A DNA stretch of 64,000 nt, taken from Bacilli bacterium (lineage in GTDB: Bacteria > Bacillota_I > Bacilli_A > RF39 > UBA660). This document shows, piece by piece, positions 35,006 to 43,405 of the stretch. A program made the position numbers and the translations under genes. The notes under the pieces are model-generated. The model did not search any database, was not told where the DNA came from, and saw only the letters and a program-made list of their open reading frames with translations. Positions within the stretch are counted from its first letter, which is position 1. Each line of letters starts with the position of its first letter. The DNA lies in NCBI GenBank assembly GCA_017541325.1, contig JAFXZI010000001.1:71093-135092 (forward strand). Direction: 5' to 3'.

Positions 35006-36316
35006 TTAGAATACGATAATTCTAGTTCCTAAATTATCTTTAATTATATCTCTAATCGTTACATAATCTTTACAACTTAGATGGTTACATCCAGCTGAAC
35101 TAGGATATCCTAAAGCAGAACTGTAATGAATCCATCTACCAGTAATAGCAGGTTCTCTAATATTTTTTTCTTTAATTCTCAATCCGCCTTTTTTCTTACC
35201 TTGCTTAAATTGATTAATAGCAGTACTTCCACATTTTTTAACAGCTGGATTACTATCATATTCAATTACACCAGCATAGAAAGCAAAACTATAATCTCCT
35301 TTAACGGAAAAATCTCTACCTGTTGATGAGATAAAAGAATATTTTACTTTCCATTCATCATTTACTTTTTCTAAAAGTGTTAAAGTTTGTTTTTTACTAG
35401 ATACAAATATTAAATAATTTGTTGCACTAATTCCTACCTTTTTCTTAATTTCACGTTTAGTAGCCGTTTTAGCAAATCTTACAGCACTTGTATAGTCTCC
35501 AGTATAAATTGGAATAGTTGCTTTTTTACATTCTGGAAATTTTGATAAATTTTTTGAGTGACATAAAGCCTCAGCATTATTAATATAAGCTTCTTTTACT
35601 TCATCACTATAATCATTTTTATCTTTTTTAAAGTTAGAACTTCTTTGTGATATTACCACTACTCTAAATTGTTCACTTTCTACTCCATTACTTGCAATAA
35701 TTAAGGTTTCTCCATCTGCATTTTTCTTAGCTGTTACTACACCATTTTTTACAGTTGCTATTTTGTTATTATTACTTTTCCAAGTAATATTACCAGTCAA
35801 ATTAGTTTCAATTTTTGCATAATTATAATGACTATTATCAATAGCAATTAAATGCTTTAACTTCTTAGTTGTTTTATTGTTCTCATTGTCGTTACTAGAA
35901 CTAGAATTATTTTTTTCATCAATTTCTTTTTTTGAATCTTTTTTTGTTTCTTGATTTTTTAATTTTTCTCTTAATTTTGCTTTTTGTTGTTTTTCATAAT
36001 ATTTTATTTTTTCTGGATTTGCATTTTCAATACATATCATTATATTATTATCTGATTCTAATAAATCATTAATTATAACATTTACTATTGTTGGTAAAAA
36101 GAATATAGCAGCACAAGCTATAAGTCTTTTTAGTAATATTATAAAAGATTTATTAAAATCCTTGGCATCTCCAGACATTACTACTTTAAAAAAACTAACA
36201 GCAGAAAAAATGATTACTAATATAGGTCCCATTATGAATATAATTTTCAAAAGCGATTTAAAAAATAGTAATATTTTTAAAGCAGCAACATTTTCACAAA
36301 CATTAAGTAAAACCAT
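35006..36316 (-). CDS. L,D-transpeptidase (YkuD) fused to a two-helix membrane domain and an Ig-like domain, 436 aa
   Basis: Two hydrophobic helices (~13-45 and ~60-85) match the membrane domain of the M15 peptidase at 29376. A charged helix (~105-155) precedes a bacterial Ig-like domain (~160-220, ITWKSNNNKIATVKNGVVTAK). The YkuD domain covers ~285-436: IHYSSALGYPSSAGCNHL contains the catalytic Cys410 and its preceding His. It would form 3-3 cross-links or attach proteins to peptidoglycan outside the cell. GGAGAT precedes the start. Confidence 0.82.
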   Translation of the reverse strand: MVLLNVCENVAALKILLFFKSLLKIIFIMGPILVIIFSAVSFFKVVMSGDAKDFNKSFIILLKRLIACAAIFFLPTIVNVIINDLLESDNNIMICIENANPEKIKYYEKQQKAKLREKLKNQETKKDSKKEIDEKNNSSSSNDNENNKTTKKLKHLIAIDNSHYNYAKIETNLTGNITWKSNNNKIATVKNGVVTAKKNADGETLIIASNGVESEQFRVVVISQRSSNFKKDKNDYSDEVKEAYINNAEALCHSKNLSKFPECKKATIPIYTGDYTSAVRFAKTATKREIKKKVGISATNYLIFVSSKKQTLTLLEKVNDEWKVKYSFISSTGRDFSVKGDYSFAFYAGVIEYDSNPAVKKCGSTAINQFKQGKKKGGLRIKEKNIREPAITGRWIHYSSALGYPSSAGCNHLSCKDYVTIRDIIKDNLGTRIIVF

Positions 36317-36445
36317 CTTTATCTATCTCCTAATACTTTATAACTTCATCAGTTGGATATCTTTAATAAATTATTTTATTTATAATAATCTTATTTATTA
36401 TCTACAATATATATATCATTTTATAGTAATATGTTCAATAATAAT

Positions 36446-36471
36446 AAAGATAGATAAAACTATCTATCTTT
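36446..36471 (-). terminator. Terminator after the InlB-repeat protein gene
   Basis: Perfect arms AAAGATAGATA and TATCTATCTTT around AAAC, followed by a T-rich tail on the minus strand. Confidence 0.65.
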
Positions 36472-37498
36472 GAAAAGTATCTCCTACATTAAGACCAAAT
36501 ACCTGATTAATATTAATAAATTTATTATAATCGTTACCGCTATTTTTTAACATTACATTAGCAACATATTTATAATCGTCAGAAAAATGATAAGCTAATA
36601 CTACTCTATAATTACCTATATCATAACGACAATTACCACTAAGCATAGCAATAGTATCATCATATTTAACAATTCTACTATTACGATCATTCATATCATA
36701 GTCTTTTACTTTAACAAAGTTACAATAACTAGAATACATAACATAAATATCTTTTTCTTTTAATGTTGTTTTATATAAAATATATCTAAGTTCAGAATTA
36801 TCAGATCCATAATATTTCCAAGCTACTACTTCAGCATCATTAATTGGATATAATTCTTTTAAATTAGTATGTATCTTCATATAGTTTAAAAAATAACCTG
36901 AATGATTTCCAAAATTATCAAATATAACTCCTGCTTTACTAGGATAATAAAATTCTTTAGTATTAGTTTCTTTTGGAGTAGTTTCTTTTTTTACTTCTTC
37001 TTTCTTTTTAGTAGTATTAGTACTACTCTTTTTTTGTACAGTAGTATTCTTTTTTGTAGTTTCTTTTGGTTTTTCTATCCATTTAGCAAATATTTCTATA
37101 TCTTTATAACCAATAATACATTTATTATTATCATATTCTGGAATAACTTCAAAATTTTTAGTACTTGTAAATTCTATTTTATTAGTAAGTTCTTTATCAT
37201 AATACCAACCATCAAAATTATATCCATCTCTAACAGGAGTAGGAATATCTTTATAACTATCAGGACTACATACAATACAAATATTCATAGAAGATATTTC
37301 TTTTCCACCATTAGTATTAAATATTAGATTATAACTACCTCCATCTATAGAATTACATTCTTCTTTTTCAGGAGAATCTTTTTTTATTTCAGGAGTATTA
37401 TTATTTTCTTTATTCTTATCACCAATAGTTAAATAAATAATAAAAGAACCAGATGTAATAATAACAATAGTAAAAAATATTATAATTATTCTTTTCAT
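36464..37498 (-). CDS. Membrane-anchored protein with one InlB B-repeat, 344 aa
   Basis: Start at 37498 after AGGTGAG; the frame stays open upstream without a site. One N-terminal helix (~4-24). Residues ~55-140 form a Listeria-Bacteroides (InlB B) repeat: NLIFNTNGG, PTPVRDGYNFDGWYYD, IEIFAKW. A Lys/Thr-rich linker (~140-185) leads to a unique C-terminal domain (~190-344). Probably anchored at the membrane and exposed outside; ligand unknown. Confidence 0.75.
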   Translation of the reverse strand: MKRIIIIFFTIVIITSGSFIIYLTIGDKNKENNNTPEIKKDSPEKEECNSIDGGSYNLIFNTNGGKEISSMNICIVCSPDSYKDIPTPVRDGYNFDGWYYDKELTNKIEFTSTKNFEVIPEYDNNKCIIGYKDIEIFAKWIEKPKETTKKNTTVQKKSSTNTTKKKEEVKKETTPKETNTKEFYYPSKAGVIFDNFGNHSGYFLNYMKIHTNLKELYPINDAEVVAWKYYGSDNSELRYILYKTTLKEKDIYVMYSSYCNFVKVKDYDMNDRNSRIVKYDDTIAMLSGNCRYDIGNYRVVLAYHFSDDYKYVANVMLKNSGNDYNKFININQVFGLNVGDTFQR

Positions 37499-37636
37499 AT
37501 TCTCACCTATAATTATTTTATCATTATGAATAGTTAATAACAATTTAAATGATTAATTGTGATATTAAATGTAGAAGATTGGTTATATTAATTTAATTTA
37601 AAATAGTATTTAAATTTGTGCGTGATTTATAAGAAA

Positions 37637-37660
37637 AAAAGACCATATTTATGATCTTTT
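37637..37660 (-). terminator. Terminator downstream of the 37736 gene
   Basis: AGATCATA/TATGGTCT hairpin (one G-U pair) followed by TTTTTTT on the minus strand. About 70 bases separate it from the stop codon. That gap encodes a possible 20-residue peptide (MNEIKWGFIGCVKVVENKRS), which may be a gene remnant. Confidence 0.6.
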
Positions 37661-37735
37661 ATTCTCTACTACTTTTACACATCCAATAAATCCCCATTTA
37701 ATTTCATTCATAATATTTCATCTTAATCTAAATAT

Positions 37736-38620
37736 TTATTTATGTTGTCCAGTATCTATTACTGCATTATTTACATTAGATACTATTCCTGATCTAATTA
37801 ATAAAGAATTAATTCCATCATAAACATTTTGAGCACATGACTCAGTACGGCCATATTCTTCTATATTACTAGCTATATATTTTCTAACTGCTCCAGAAAA
37901 AGAATTACCGTCAACCTCAGGAGCTACTGCAATGTAGTCATTAACTTCATAACCAAACATATGTGGTTTTCCAAATGTTATATCAGGATTTTCTTTTGCT
38001 ATTTCATTAATCATATTAATAGTTTCTCCAAGTTGTTCTGCTGTTAAATAAAGAACAATGTTATCAGCACCATTTAATCCATCTTCAAGATTCATAATTT
38101 TAAAATTAAAATCTAATCCTTTTTGAATAGATTTTTCAATAATAGATTTTGCAAATCTATAACAGTATTCGCTATCACAAGGTACATATATACGAGTATC
38201 AGTATCATCTTTTTTATTTAATAACTTATCCGAATAAAATTTTCTTCCTCCACCAACAGAAGACCTAGTAATATTTTTTAATGATCTTTCAAAAGCATCT
38301 AAATATGTTTCTGTTCCCAAAACAACATTATCATATTCATGTTTACTTAATTCTTCTTTAAGTCTATTAATAGATACTTGAGCCTCAAGAAATGAATTAC
38401 AATTTTTTAAGAAATCATCTGGTATATATTCACCATATATTTTACGTTTATAAGACTTTTTAATATCAAAATTATAATATTTAACTGCAACATATAAAAA
38501 ATAATTATATAATTCAAATTCATCTTCTAATGGTGGTTTAACATATTCTCTTTGTCCGTAATAATTAAAATCTATACCATCACCATTTAATATATAATCC
38601 TTTACTCTTGATAATTCCAA
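37736..38620 (-). CDS. Unknown cytosolic protein, 294 aa
   Basis: A TTG at 38620 is the most likely start because AGAGGG lies 8 bases upstream; an in-frame GTG at 38629 overlaps that site. No signal peptide. A conserved-looking core reads RIYVPCDSEYCYRFAKSII...GLDFNFKI...DNIVLYLTAEQLGETINMINEIAKENPDITFGKPHMFG. The last part is reminiscent of HopA1-type effector-like proteins, but I cannot confirm this. An extended -10 (TGTTATATT) lies upstream. Borders the defence island. Confidence 0.55.
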   Translation of the reverse strand: MELSRVKDYILNGDGIDFNYYGQREYVKPPLEDEFELYNYFLYVAVKYYNFDIKKSYKRKIYGEYIPDDFLKNCNSFLEAQVSINRLKEELSKHEYDNVVLGTETYLDAFERSLKNITRSSVGGGRKFYSDKLLNKKDDTDTRIYVPCDSEYCYRFAKSIIEKSIQKGLDFNFKIMNLEDGLNGADNIVLYLTAEQLGETINMINEIAKENPDITFGKPHMFGYEVNDYIAVAPEVDGNSFSGAVRKYIASNIEEYGRTESCAQNVYDGINSLLIRSGIVSNVNNAVIDTGQHK

Positions 38621-38741
38621 AATAAACACCCTCTACTAAATTAAATATAACATAATATTATTATTTTGCGAAACATTATCAATAAGTTTAGCTTTTTTAC
38701 AAACTAGTTTTAATTATTTAGTTTTTGATATCTTAAATTAG

Positions 38742-39093
38742 AAAAAAAATCCTGTTACTAAAGTCTTGTTAAATGATCTAGAAATACTCTATAAGCAGGA
38801 TAAAAAAGAATACTATGGTTTTAATGATGATTTTTTTGTGGTTTCTGATGCTGAACCTATAGCTGATTCTAATATATATCTTAGAAGAACTAAACTAGCT
38901 ACACTTGCTGGATTAAAAATTATTAGAATTCATGATTTTAGACATTCATGTGCATCTCTTCTGGTTAATATACTTAGGCCATACTAAAGTTGAAGAAACA
39001 TTAAAAAATTACTCACACCTATTTACAAGTACTTTAGATGAAGTAGTTGCCGTAATAGATAATTTAGATAACAATAAAACCGATGATGTTTAG
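38742..39093 (+). pseudogene. Tyrosine integrase remnant (Tn916/phage type), truncated and frameshifted
   Basis: Only the C-terminal catalytic part remains, with no start codon context. HDFRHSCASLLVN carries the H-x-x-R motif. The frame then breaks near 38965, where roughly ten codons and the frame are lost. Reading continues in another frame as YLGHTKVEETLKNYSHLF, with the second His and the nucleophilic Tyr, to a TAG at 39093. This marks the left border of an old integrated element. Confidence 0.8.
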
Positions 39094-39109
39094 TCACCGG
39101 TTATTTTTT
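39079..39109. terminator. Terminator between the integrase remnant and the OLD nuclease gene
   Basis: ACCGATGA pairs with TCACCGGT (one mismatch) with a TATTTTTTA tail on the plus strand. Confidence 0.55.
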
Positions 39110-40904
39110 AATTATAATAATTATTTAAATAATCATATATTTTTTCAAATGATTTTTTTACATCATCTGGAAGATTAATTTCTTTATTACACATAAGTAG
39201 TTCCTGTATTGCTTTATTATAAAGATTTTTTGTATATTTTTGTTTATCTGGAAAACAACTTTTCTCAATAAAAAGTTTTATTTTATTATCTAAAATCGAT
39301 TCCATATTTTTCTTTTTCCAAGAAGAATCTATATCATTTAAAGTTATTATTTTTCCTTCTACTATAGATCCAAATTGATCTTCATATCTTTTTTTACTTG
39401 TCTTTCCAGCATCATCTGAATCAAGTAAAACAATAAAGTTCTTTCCCCATCCATTATACAATGAAATTAATGTATCAGCATTATTACAACTCATTCCAGG
39501 AATCAAGTGAAGATCTTCTCTTTTTAAGATTACTTTAAAGAAATAATTAAGTACATAATAATCTGTTTTGCCCTCTACAATAATAGCATTATCACACATA
39601 TCAAGTTCATTAGGCACATATTCTAATACATCTAAAATTGGTTGAAAATAGCTTACCCTTTGAGGATATTGGTCAACAAACTGTCTGTAACGATATAGTC
39701 TAATATTTGTATTCTTTGCTTCGTAGTCTTCTTCACCGCCATCATAAGCATCGTTTGTAACAATATATGCACCTTCAAGCCAATTAGGATTAATAAGATG
39801 TTGGCTGTGTGTTGTATAAATTATTGTACATTTATCACTAATTGTTTCTAAATTTTTTATTAGTTGTTTTTGAGCTTTTTGTGATAAATTTGCAGCAGGT
39901 TCATCAAATAAAAATATTATATGTTTATCTTCATTTTTCCTATATCCTCTAAATTGTGTTAAAAGAAGGAATACAAAGAACCATCTAAAACCCTGGGAAC
40001 GTTCACTTAAATGGAAATAACCATCATCACCCTCAATTTTAAATTCAATAAACACTCCTGTTTGATCTTTATCAATTTCAACTGATATACCTTTTGCTTT
40101 GTTCGTTAAAACCATAGACCATTCTTCTAAAATAACTTGAGACAACTTTCGTCCCATCATTAAGCAGACTTGTTTTAAATTATCCCTATCGCTTTTATCT
40201 TCAGATTTAATTCTATCAATTAAATGTTCTTTAATATTTAATGATCCACCTAGCGAATCTAAAACATCCTGTACAACTAAACTATAGAACTTGTTCTTAT
40301 AATCATTTTCAGGTATAGGATCCAAGTATATTTTATCTGGTAAATCAAATAATGCAGAAGGAAAATATAATAGTTTTGGCATCTTTGTTTTTAACATGTC
40401 CACCGCTTTTTTCCATTCTTCTTCTCCAAGCTCTGCTAATTTTTTTGATCTTGAACCTTTAGGCTTTCCAATTAACTTTAAATCCCATTTTTGAGTAGTA
40501 CCCTCGTATTTAGAGTTTTTATAATTATATAATTGCTCTATTTTTATTTCATCAACATTTTCACATAAAATAAAATTACAATTATTTTCCAGAAATTCCT
40601 TTAATTCTACCTTATCACTTTCTTCCAATAATAATGTAGTAATAATTTTTATACTACCATTAAAGTTTGTTCTATCTTTAACAGGTATTATTTCTTCTGG
40701 TATTGGAATGATAGCATTACTAATAGTAGATAACTGTTTTTCTTCATTATATTCAAATGAATTCATGGCCTCTAATATAGTCGTTTTACCACTTTCATTA
40801 ATACCTACTAAAGTAAACACATTATTACGTGGAGAGCTTTCCAAAGATAAATTAATTTTTTCAATACCTTTAAAGTTTTGTGCTTCTATTTCTTTTATCC
40901 TCAT
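39108..40904 (-). CDS. OLD-family ATP-dependent endonuclease (AAA+TOPRIM), 598 aa
   Basis: An ABC/SMC-type ATPase domain starts with MRIKEIEAQNFKGI and Walker A GINESGKTT (34-42); HLSERSQGFRWFFVFLLLTQ is the signature region, and IIFLFDEPAANLS the Walker B (~345-360). A TOPRIM nuclease domain follows: IIVEGKTDYYVL (~433-444) and IVLLDSDDAGK (~485-495). This is the OLD architecture, as in phage P2 Old and Gabija GajA. No UvrD-like helicase gene is adjacent, so it is either a solo (class 1-like) OLD or an orphan. AGGAGG precedes the start. Confidence 0.85.
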   Translation of the reverse strand: MRIKEIEAQNFKGIEKINLSLESSPRNNVFTLVGINESGKTTILEAMNSFEYNEEKQLSTISNAIIPIPEEIIPVKDRTNFNGSIKIITTLLLEESDKVELKEFLENNCNFILCENVDEIKIEQLYNYKNSKYEGTTQKWDLKLIGKPKGSRSKKLAELGEEEWKKAVDMLKTKMPKLLYFPSALFDLPDKIYLDPIPENDYKNKFYSLVVQDVLDSLGGSLNIKEHLIDRIKSEDKSDRDNLKQVCLMMGRKLSQVILEEWSMVLTNKAKGISVEIDKDQTGVFIEFKIEGDDGYFHLSERSQGFRWFFVFLLLTQFRGYRKNEDKHIIFLFDEPAANLSQKAQKQLIKNLETISDKCTIIYTTHSQHLINPNWLEGAYIVTNDAYDGGEEDYEAKNTNIRLYRYRQFVDQYPQRVSYFQPILDVLEYVPNELDMCDNAIIVEGKTDYYVLNYFFKVILKREDLHLIPGMSCNNADTLISLYNGWGKNFIVLLDSDDAGKTSKKRYEDQFGSIVEGKIITLNDIDSSWKKKNMESILDNKIKLFIEKSCFPDKQKYTKNLYNKAIQELLMCNKEINLPDDVKKSFEKIYDYLNNYYN

Positions 40905-40928
40905 AGATATCCTCCTTTTAAAAGAAAA

Positions 40929-40968
40929 AAATTCTATAATTATATAGAATTTCTATGATTACATTATA
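40929..40968 (-). promoter_or_regulatory. Promoter and leader terminator-like hairpin of the OLD gene
   Basis: Minus strand TATAAT at 40968-40963 is followed within 12 bases by a perfect hairpin (AAATTCTATA and its complement, 40929-40952) and a TTTTTTTCTTT tail. The hairpin is before the gene, so it would end most transcripts early or, if the promoter is elsewhere, insulate the gene. Confidence 0.4.
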
Positions 40969-41041
40969 CTACTTTTTTCGCTAAATGCCTTCTTTTTTTA
41001 CATTACTTTTTATCTAAAATATCTCCACTATTTAACAAAAC

Positions 41042-41063
41042 TTGTTCCCAAGTTGTTCCCAAG
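41042..41063. repeat. Exact 11-base tandem repeat
   Basis: TTGTTCCCAAG occurs twice head to tail. Possible recombinase arm-type or core sites of a lost element. Confidence 0.6.
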
Positions 41064-41320
41064 AATTATTAACAAACTTCTATATGCTTGCAAACCCTTA
41101 TAAACATTGACTTTAATCAACCTTAATTTTTCGTTGGATGTGGCAGGGGGCTTTCAAATTGTAAGGTTTTCATAACACATGTTTTTGTAAAATCACTGTT
41201 TTTATAAGGATTTTTCGATATTTTGAATTTAAAAAGATTTGCAAAAATTTCTAAAAAATAGATGGGTAGTCGATGGGGTTGATGGGTATAATTATAGGTA
41301 GCACCATCAAAAGCAGTCTT

Positions 41321-42091
41321 TTACTTTGTCATCAACTTATTAAATAATGCACGATAGTTATATTTATCTATTAGTTCATCGAAATTAACAAAAAACTCTT
41401 TAACTTCTTCTTCACTAATAGGATTAGCTACTATATCATCTTTTATCTCAATCATTTCGTCTTTCTTTTTATTCATAAAGTTAATATCTTTTTCAGTAAT
41501 ATAATAACCATTATACATAGCTATTTCTTCTGGTGTAGAAATAATAGCAAATTCATATAATACCTTCATTAATAAACTTGTTCCTACAACATATAGCTTA
41601 TTTATTAATTCCATCTCTTCCCTCTTTTTATATAAATTATTTAAATATATATAAGCTACAGTAGCTACTACAAAATACGTATTATCTTTCATTACTGCTT
41701 TAGATTTTTTATTATTAGATAAATCTCTTAATAATCTTCTAGTAGTAGATTCATGGGATATATTAGATAAATAACTATAAATTTCTCTAATCATCTTTTC
41801 ATCAATAGTATTCTCTTTAAATAATATATCTATATTATCAATCACGTTTTTTCTAATAATTTCGGGTTTAGTTTTGACTTCTATTTGGAATTGAGGATTT
41901 GCAGCAATAGCTAATTCACTTATCAATTCTTCATAGGCACTTCTAATTAATACATAAGAATCTTTAATGTGCCCTTCTTTGACAATTTTGTTAATTAATT
42001 TAACACTTCTTAATATACTTTTATTACAATTAACTTTCTCAAGTAAATCTATATACACTTTGTTAATAAAAATCAGAAACTTTTCTTCCAT
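41321..42091 (-). CDS. Unknown helical protein in the defence island, 256 aa
   Basis: Start at 42091 with GGTGAT upstream. The protein is all-helical and cytosolic. The segment SYVLIRSAYEELISELAIAANPQ...IYSYLSNISHEST is loosely like HEPN/DUF5677-type helical bundles found in abortive-infection genes, but no R-x4-6-H motif is clear. Single-gene unit with an extended -10 (TGTTAGAAT, 42110-42118). Confidence 0.6.
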   Translation of the reverse strand: MEEKFLIFINKVYIDLLEKVNCNKSILRSVKLINKIVKEGHIKDSYVLIRSAYEELISELAIAANPQFQIEVKTKPEIIRKNVIDNIDILFKENTIDEKMIREIYSYLSNISHESTTRRLLRDLSNNKKSKAVMKDNTYFVVATVAYIYLNNLYKKREEMELINKLYVVGTSLLMKVLYEFAIISTPEEIAMYNGYYITEKDINFMNKKKDEMIEIKDDIVANPISEEEVKEFFVNFDELIDKYNYRALFNKLMTK

Positions 42092-42109
42092 ACTAATCAC
42101 CAATTACTT

Positions 42110-42118
42110 ATTCTAACA
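42110..42118 (-). promoter_or_regulatory. Extended -10 promoter of the 42091 gene
   Basis: Minus strand TGTTAGAAT, directly after the terminator of the upstream gene. Confidence 0.45.
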
Positions 42119-42143
42119 CAAAAAAAGATTTATGATTAATCTT
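42119..42143 (-). terminator. Terminator of the DUF4238/SEC-C gene
   Basis: AAGATT (42125-42130) pairs with AATCTT (42138-42143), then a run of seven T on the minus strand. Confidence 0.55.
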
Positions 42144-42150
42144 AAACCTT

Positions 42151-42230
42151 TTATGTCACTTTATGTCGCTTATGACGGTTAATTTTGATACACCACTAAT
42201 TACTAGTGTCAATGTGTCATAATGTGTCAT
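42151..42230. repeat. Cluster of short TGTCA direct repeats downstream of the DUF4238 gene
   Basis: TTATGTC(A/G)CT twice at 42151-42170, TATGACGG at 42171, and an exact tandem AATGTGTCAT pair at 42211-42230. In mobile elements, TGTCAT-rich clusters often lie next to integrase or recombinase ends. Role here unknown. Confidence 0.55.
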
Positions 42231-42231
42231 T

Positions 42232-43335
42232 TTATATTTCTATATATTTTTCTAATCCCAAACGTATATCTATAAGCGACTTTTCAACAATTGATTTATT
42301 TTGAATATTACTCATTATCAATTTACACTTTTCAACTTTATCATAACAACATTTTTTAAACTTTTTTCCACTTCCACAAAAACATTCTTCATTTTTACCC
42401 AATTTTTTATATTTACACCACTTAAATTCTGTAAACATTTTATATAAATCTTGTTCTTTTTCAGAATAAAAAACTTCCTTTTTCTTTTTAAAACCTCTCG
42501 AATCTAAATTTGAATTAACAATATATATTGATTCATCGCCATACGAATTCACATTGTGAAATTCATATTTTTGGTTTTTAATTGTGCAAACTTTTTCTGT
42601 AGCATTATTGTATATTATGTTATTTATTTTGTCTGTTTCAAGTTCTGTTAATGCATTAATTGTATTAGAACTTATACTGTTTAAAGGCGGCATAGTTTTA
42701 TCGTATAAAAGAAAATAATAATCTATAGATACTGGGAATAAAATTATTGATCCTTTGACACCAATATCTCGATTACTCATATTAGAAAATAATCCATTGA
42801 AATGATTAGATGCTGTAGATATAAATTGGTCACATAATACAAAATTGCTATTACAACTTTTAATTATATAAATATTATAGCAATTAGTATAAATACGAGA
42901 CATTTGATTTAAATATTCACTATTTGTTATAAGTTTAAACATCCGAATGGTTGAACTGTTTTTTTCTAATTTTTGATTATCATTTCTACTCAATCTAATA
43001 AGAGATGCCAATGATTTATAATAACTAATAGTATAATAGTAAAAATTGTGTTTCAACACATTAATTGCCTCTTCAATTTGGTTTTCTTCTAATAAAGTAT
43101 CAATTTCACATAACGCATTAGAAAATGGTCCATCATAATTTTTAGCAAAAGCATCCTCAAGTTTATTGTCCTCAAATAAGTCACTTTCGTATACATCTGA
43201 GCAACACATACTATTACTAGTTGAGCAGTCATAATCCCTATTTGATTTTAAATTATATTCATGAATCTTATTTGCTTTAAAAAAATTATCTAGTATAGAA
43301 TTAGAAATGTAATGTTGTTTTTTAGTTCTACCCAT
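42232..43335 (-). CDS. DUF4238 protein with C-terminal SEC-C zinc motif, 367 aa
   Basis: The N-terminus KKQHYISNSILDNFF is the typical QHY-x-(P/S) start of DUF4238 proteins, a family often found in defence islands and of unknown activity. The tail carries ECFCGSGKKFKKCCYD (residues ~319-334), a C-x-C-x(8)-CC SEC-C zinc-binding motif. It has its own promoter and terminator. Its place between an orphan gene and a GmrSD-like gene fits an antiphage role, by inference. Confidence 0.72.
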   Translation of the reverse strand: MGRTKKQHYISNSILDNFFKANKIHEYNLKSNRDYDCSTSNSMCCSDVYESDLFEDNKLEDAFAKNYDGPFSNALCEIDTLLEENQIEEAINVLKHNFYYYTISYYKSLASLIRLSRNDNQKLEKNSSTIRMFKLITNSEYLNQMSRIYTNCYNIYIIKSCNSNFVLCDQFISTASNHFNGLFSNMSNRDIGVKGSIILFPVSIDYYFLLYDKTMPPLNSISSNTINALTELETDKINNIIYNNATEKVCTIKNQKYEFHNVNSYGDESIYIVNSNLDSRGFKKKKEVFYSEKEQDLYKMFTEFKWCKYKKLGKNEECFCGSGKKFKKCCYDKVEKCKLIMSNIQNKSIVEKSLIDIRLGLEKYIEI

Positions 43336-43359
43336 AATCTCTTATCTCCTAATAAAAGT

Positions 43360-43368
43360 ATTATAGCA
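43360..43368 (-). promoter_or_regulatory. Extended -10 promoter of the DUF4238 gene
   Basis: Minus strand TGCTATAAT, followed by an AGGAG site before the start codon at 43335. Confidence 0.5.
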
Positions 43369-43370
43369 TA

Positions 43371-43394
43371 AGAAAAAGTCGAATAATCGACTTT
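43371..43394 (-). terminator. Terminator of the hsdR/DUF262 unit
   Basis: AAAGTCGA (43375-43382) and TCGACTTT (43387-43394) with a T-rich tail on the minus strand. Confidence 0.7.
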
Positions 43395-43405
43395 AAAAAA
43401 TACAC

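Larger units (their letters stand above)
40905..41320. other. Noncoding region, possible old attachment region
   Basis: About 415 bases without a gene. It holds the OLD promoter and leader hairpin at its left end, an exact 11-base tandem repeat (TTGTTCCCAAG twice, 41042-41063), a GC-richer stretch near 41140-41155 (GGCAGGGGGC) and three GATGGG words at 41261-41286. Composition is unlike the other intergenic gaps. Such features are common beside integrase genes of mobile elements, so it may be a remnant of one; I found no long flanking direct repeat. Confidence 0.45.

Noticed and set aside
37680-37740. A 20-residue open frame (MNEIKWGFIGCV...) before a terminator
   Set aside because: No good ribosome binding site and too short to judge; mentioned only as a possible remnant.
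39108-40904. Calling the OLD nuclease a Gabija system
   Set aside because: No GajB (UvrD-like helicase) gene is adjacent.
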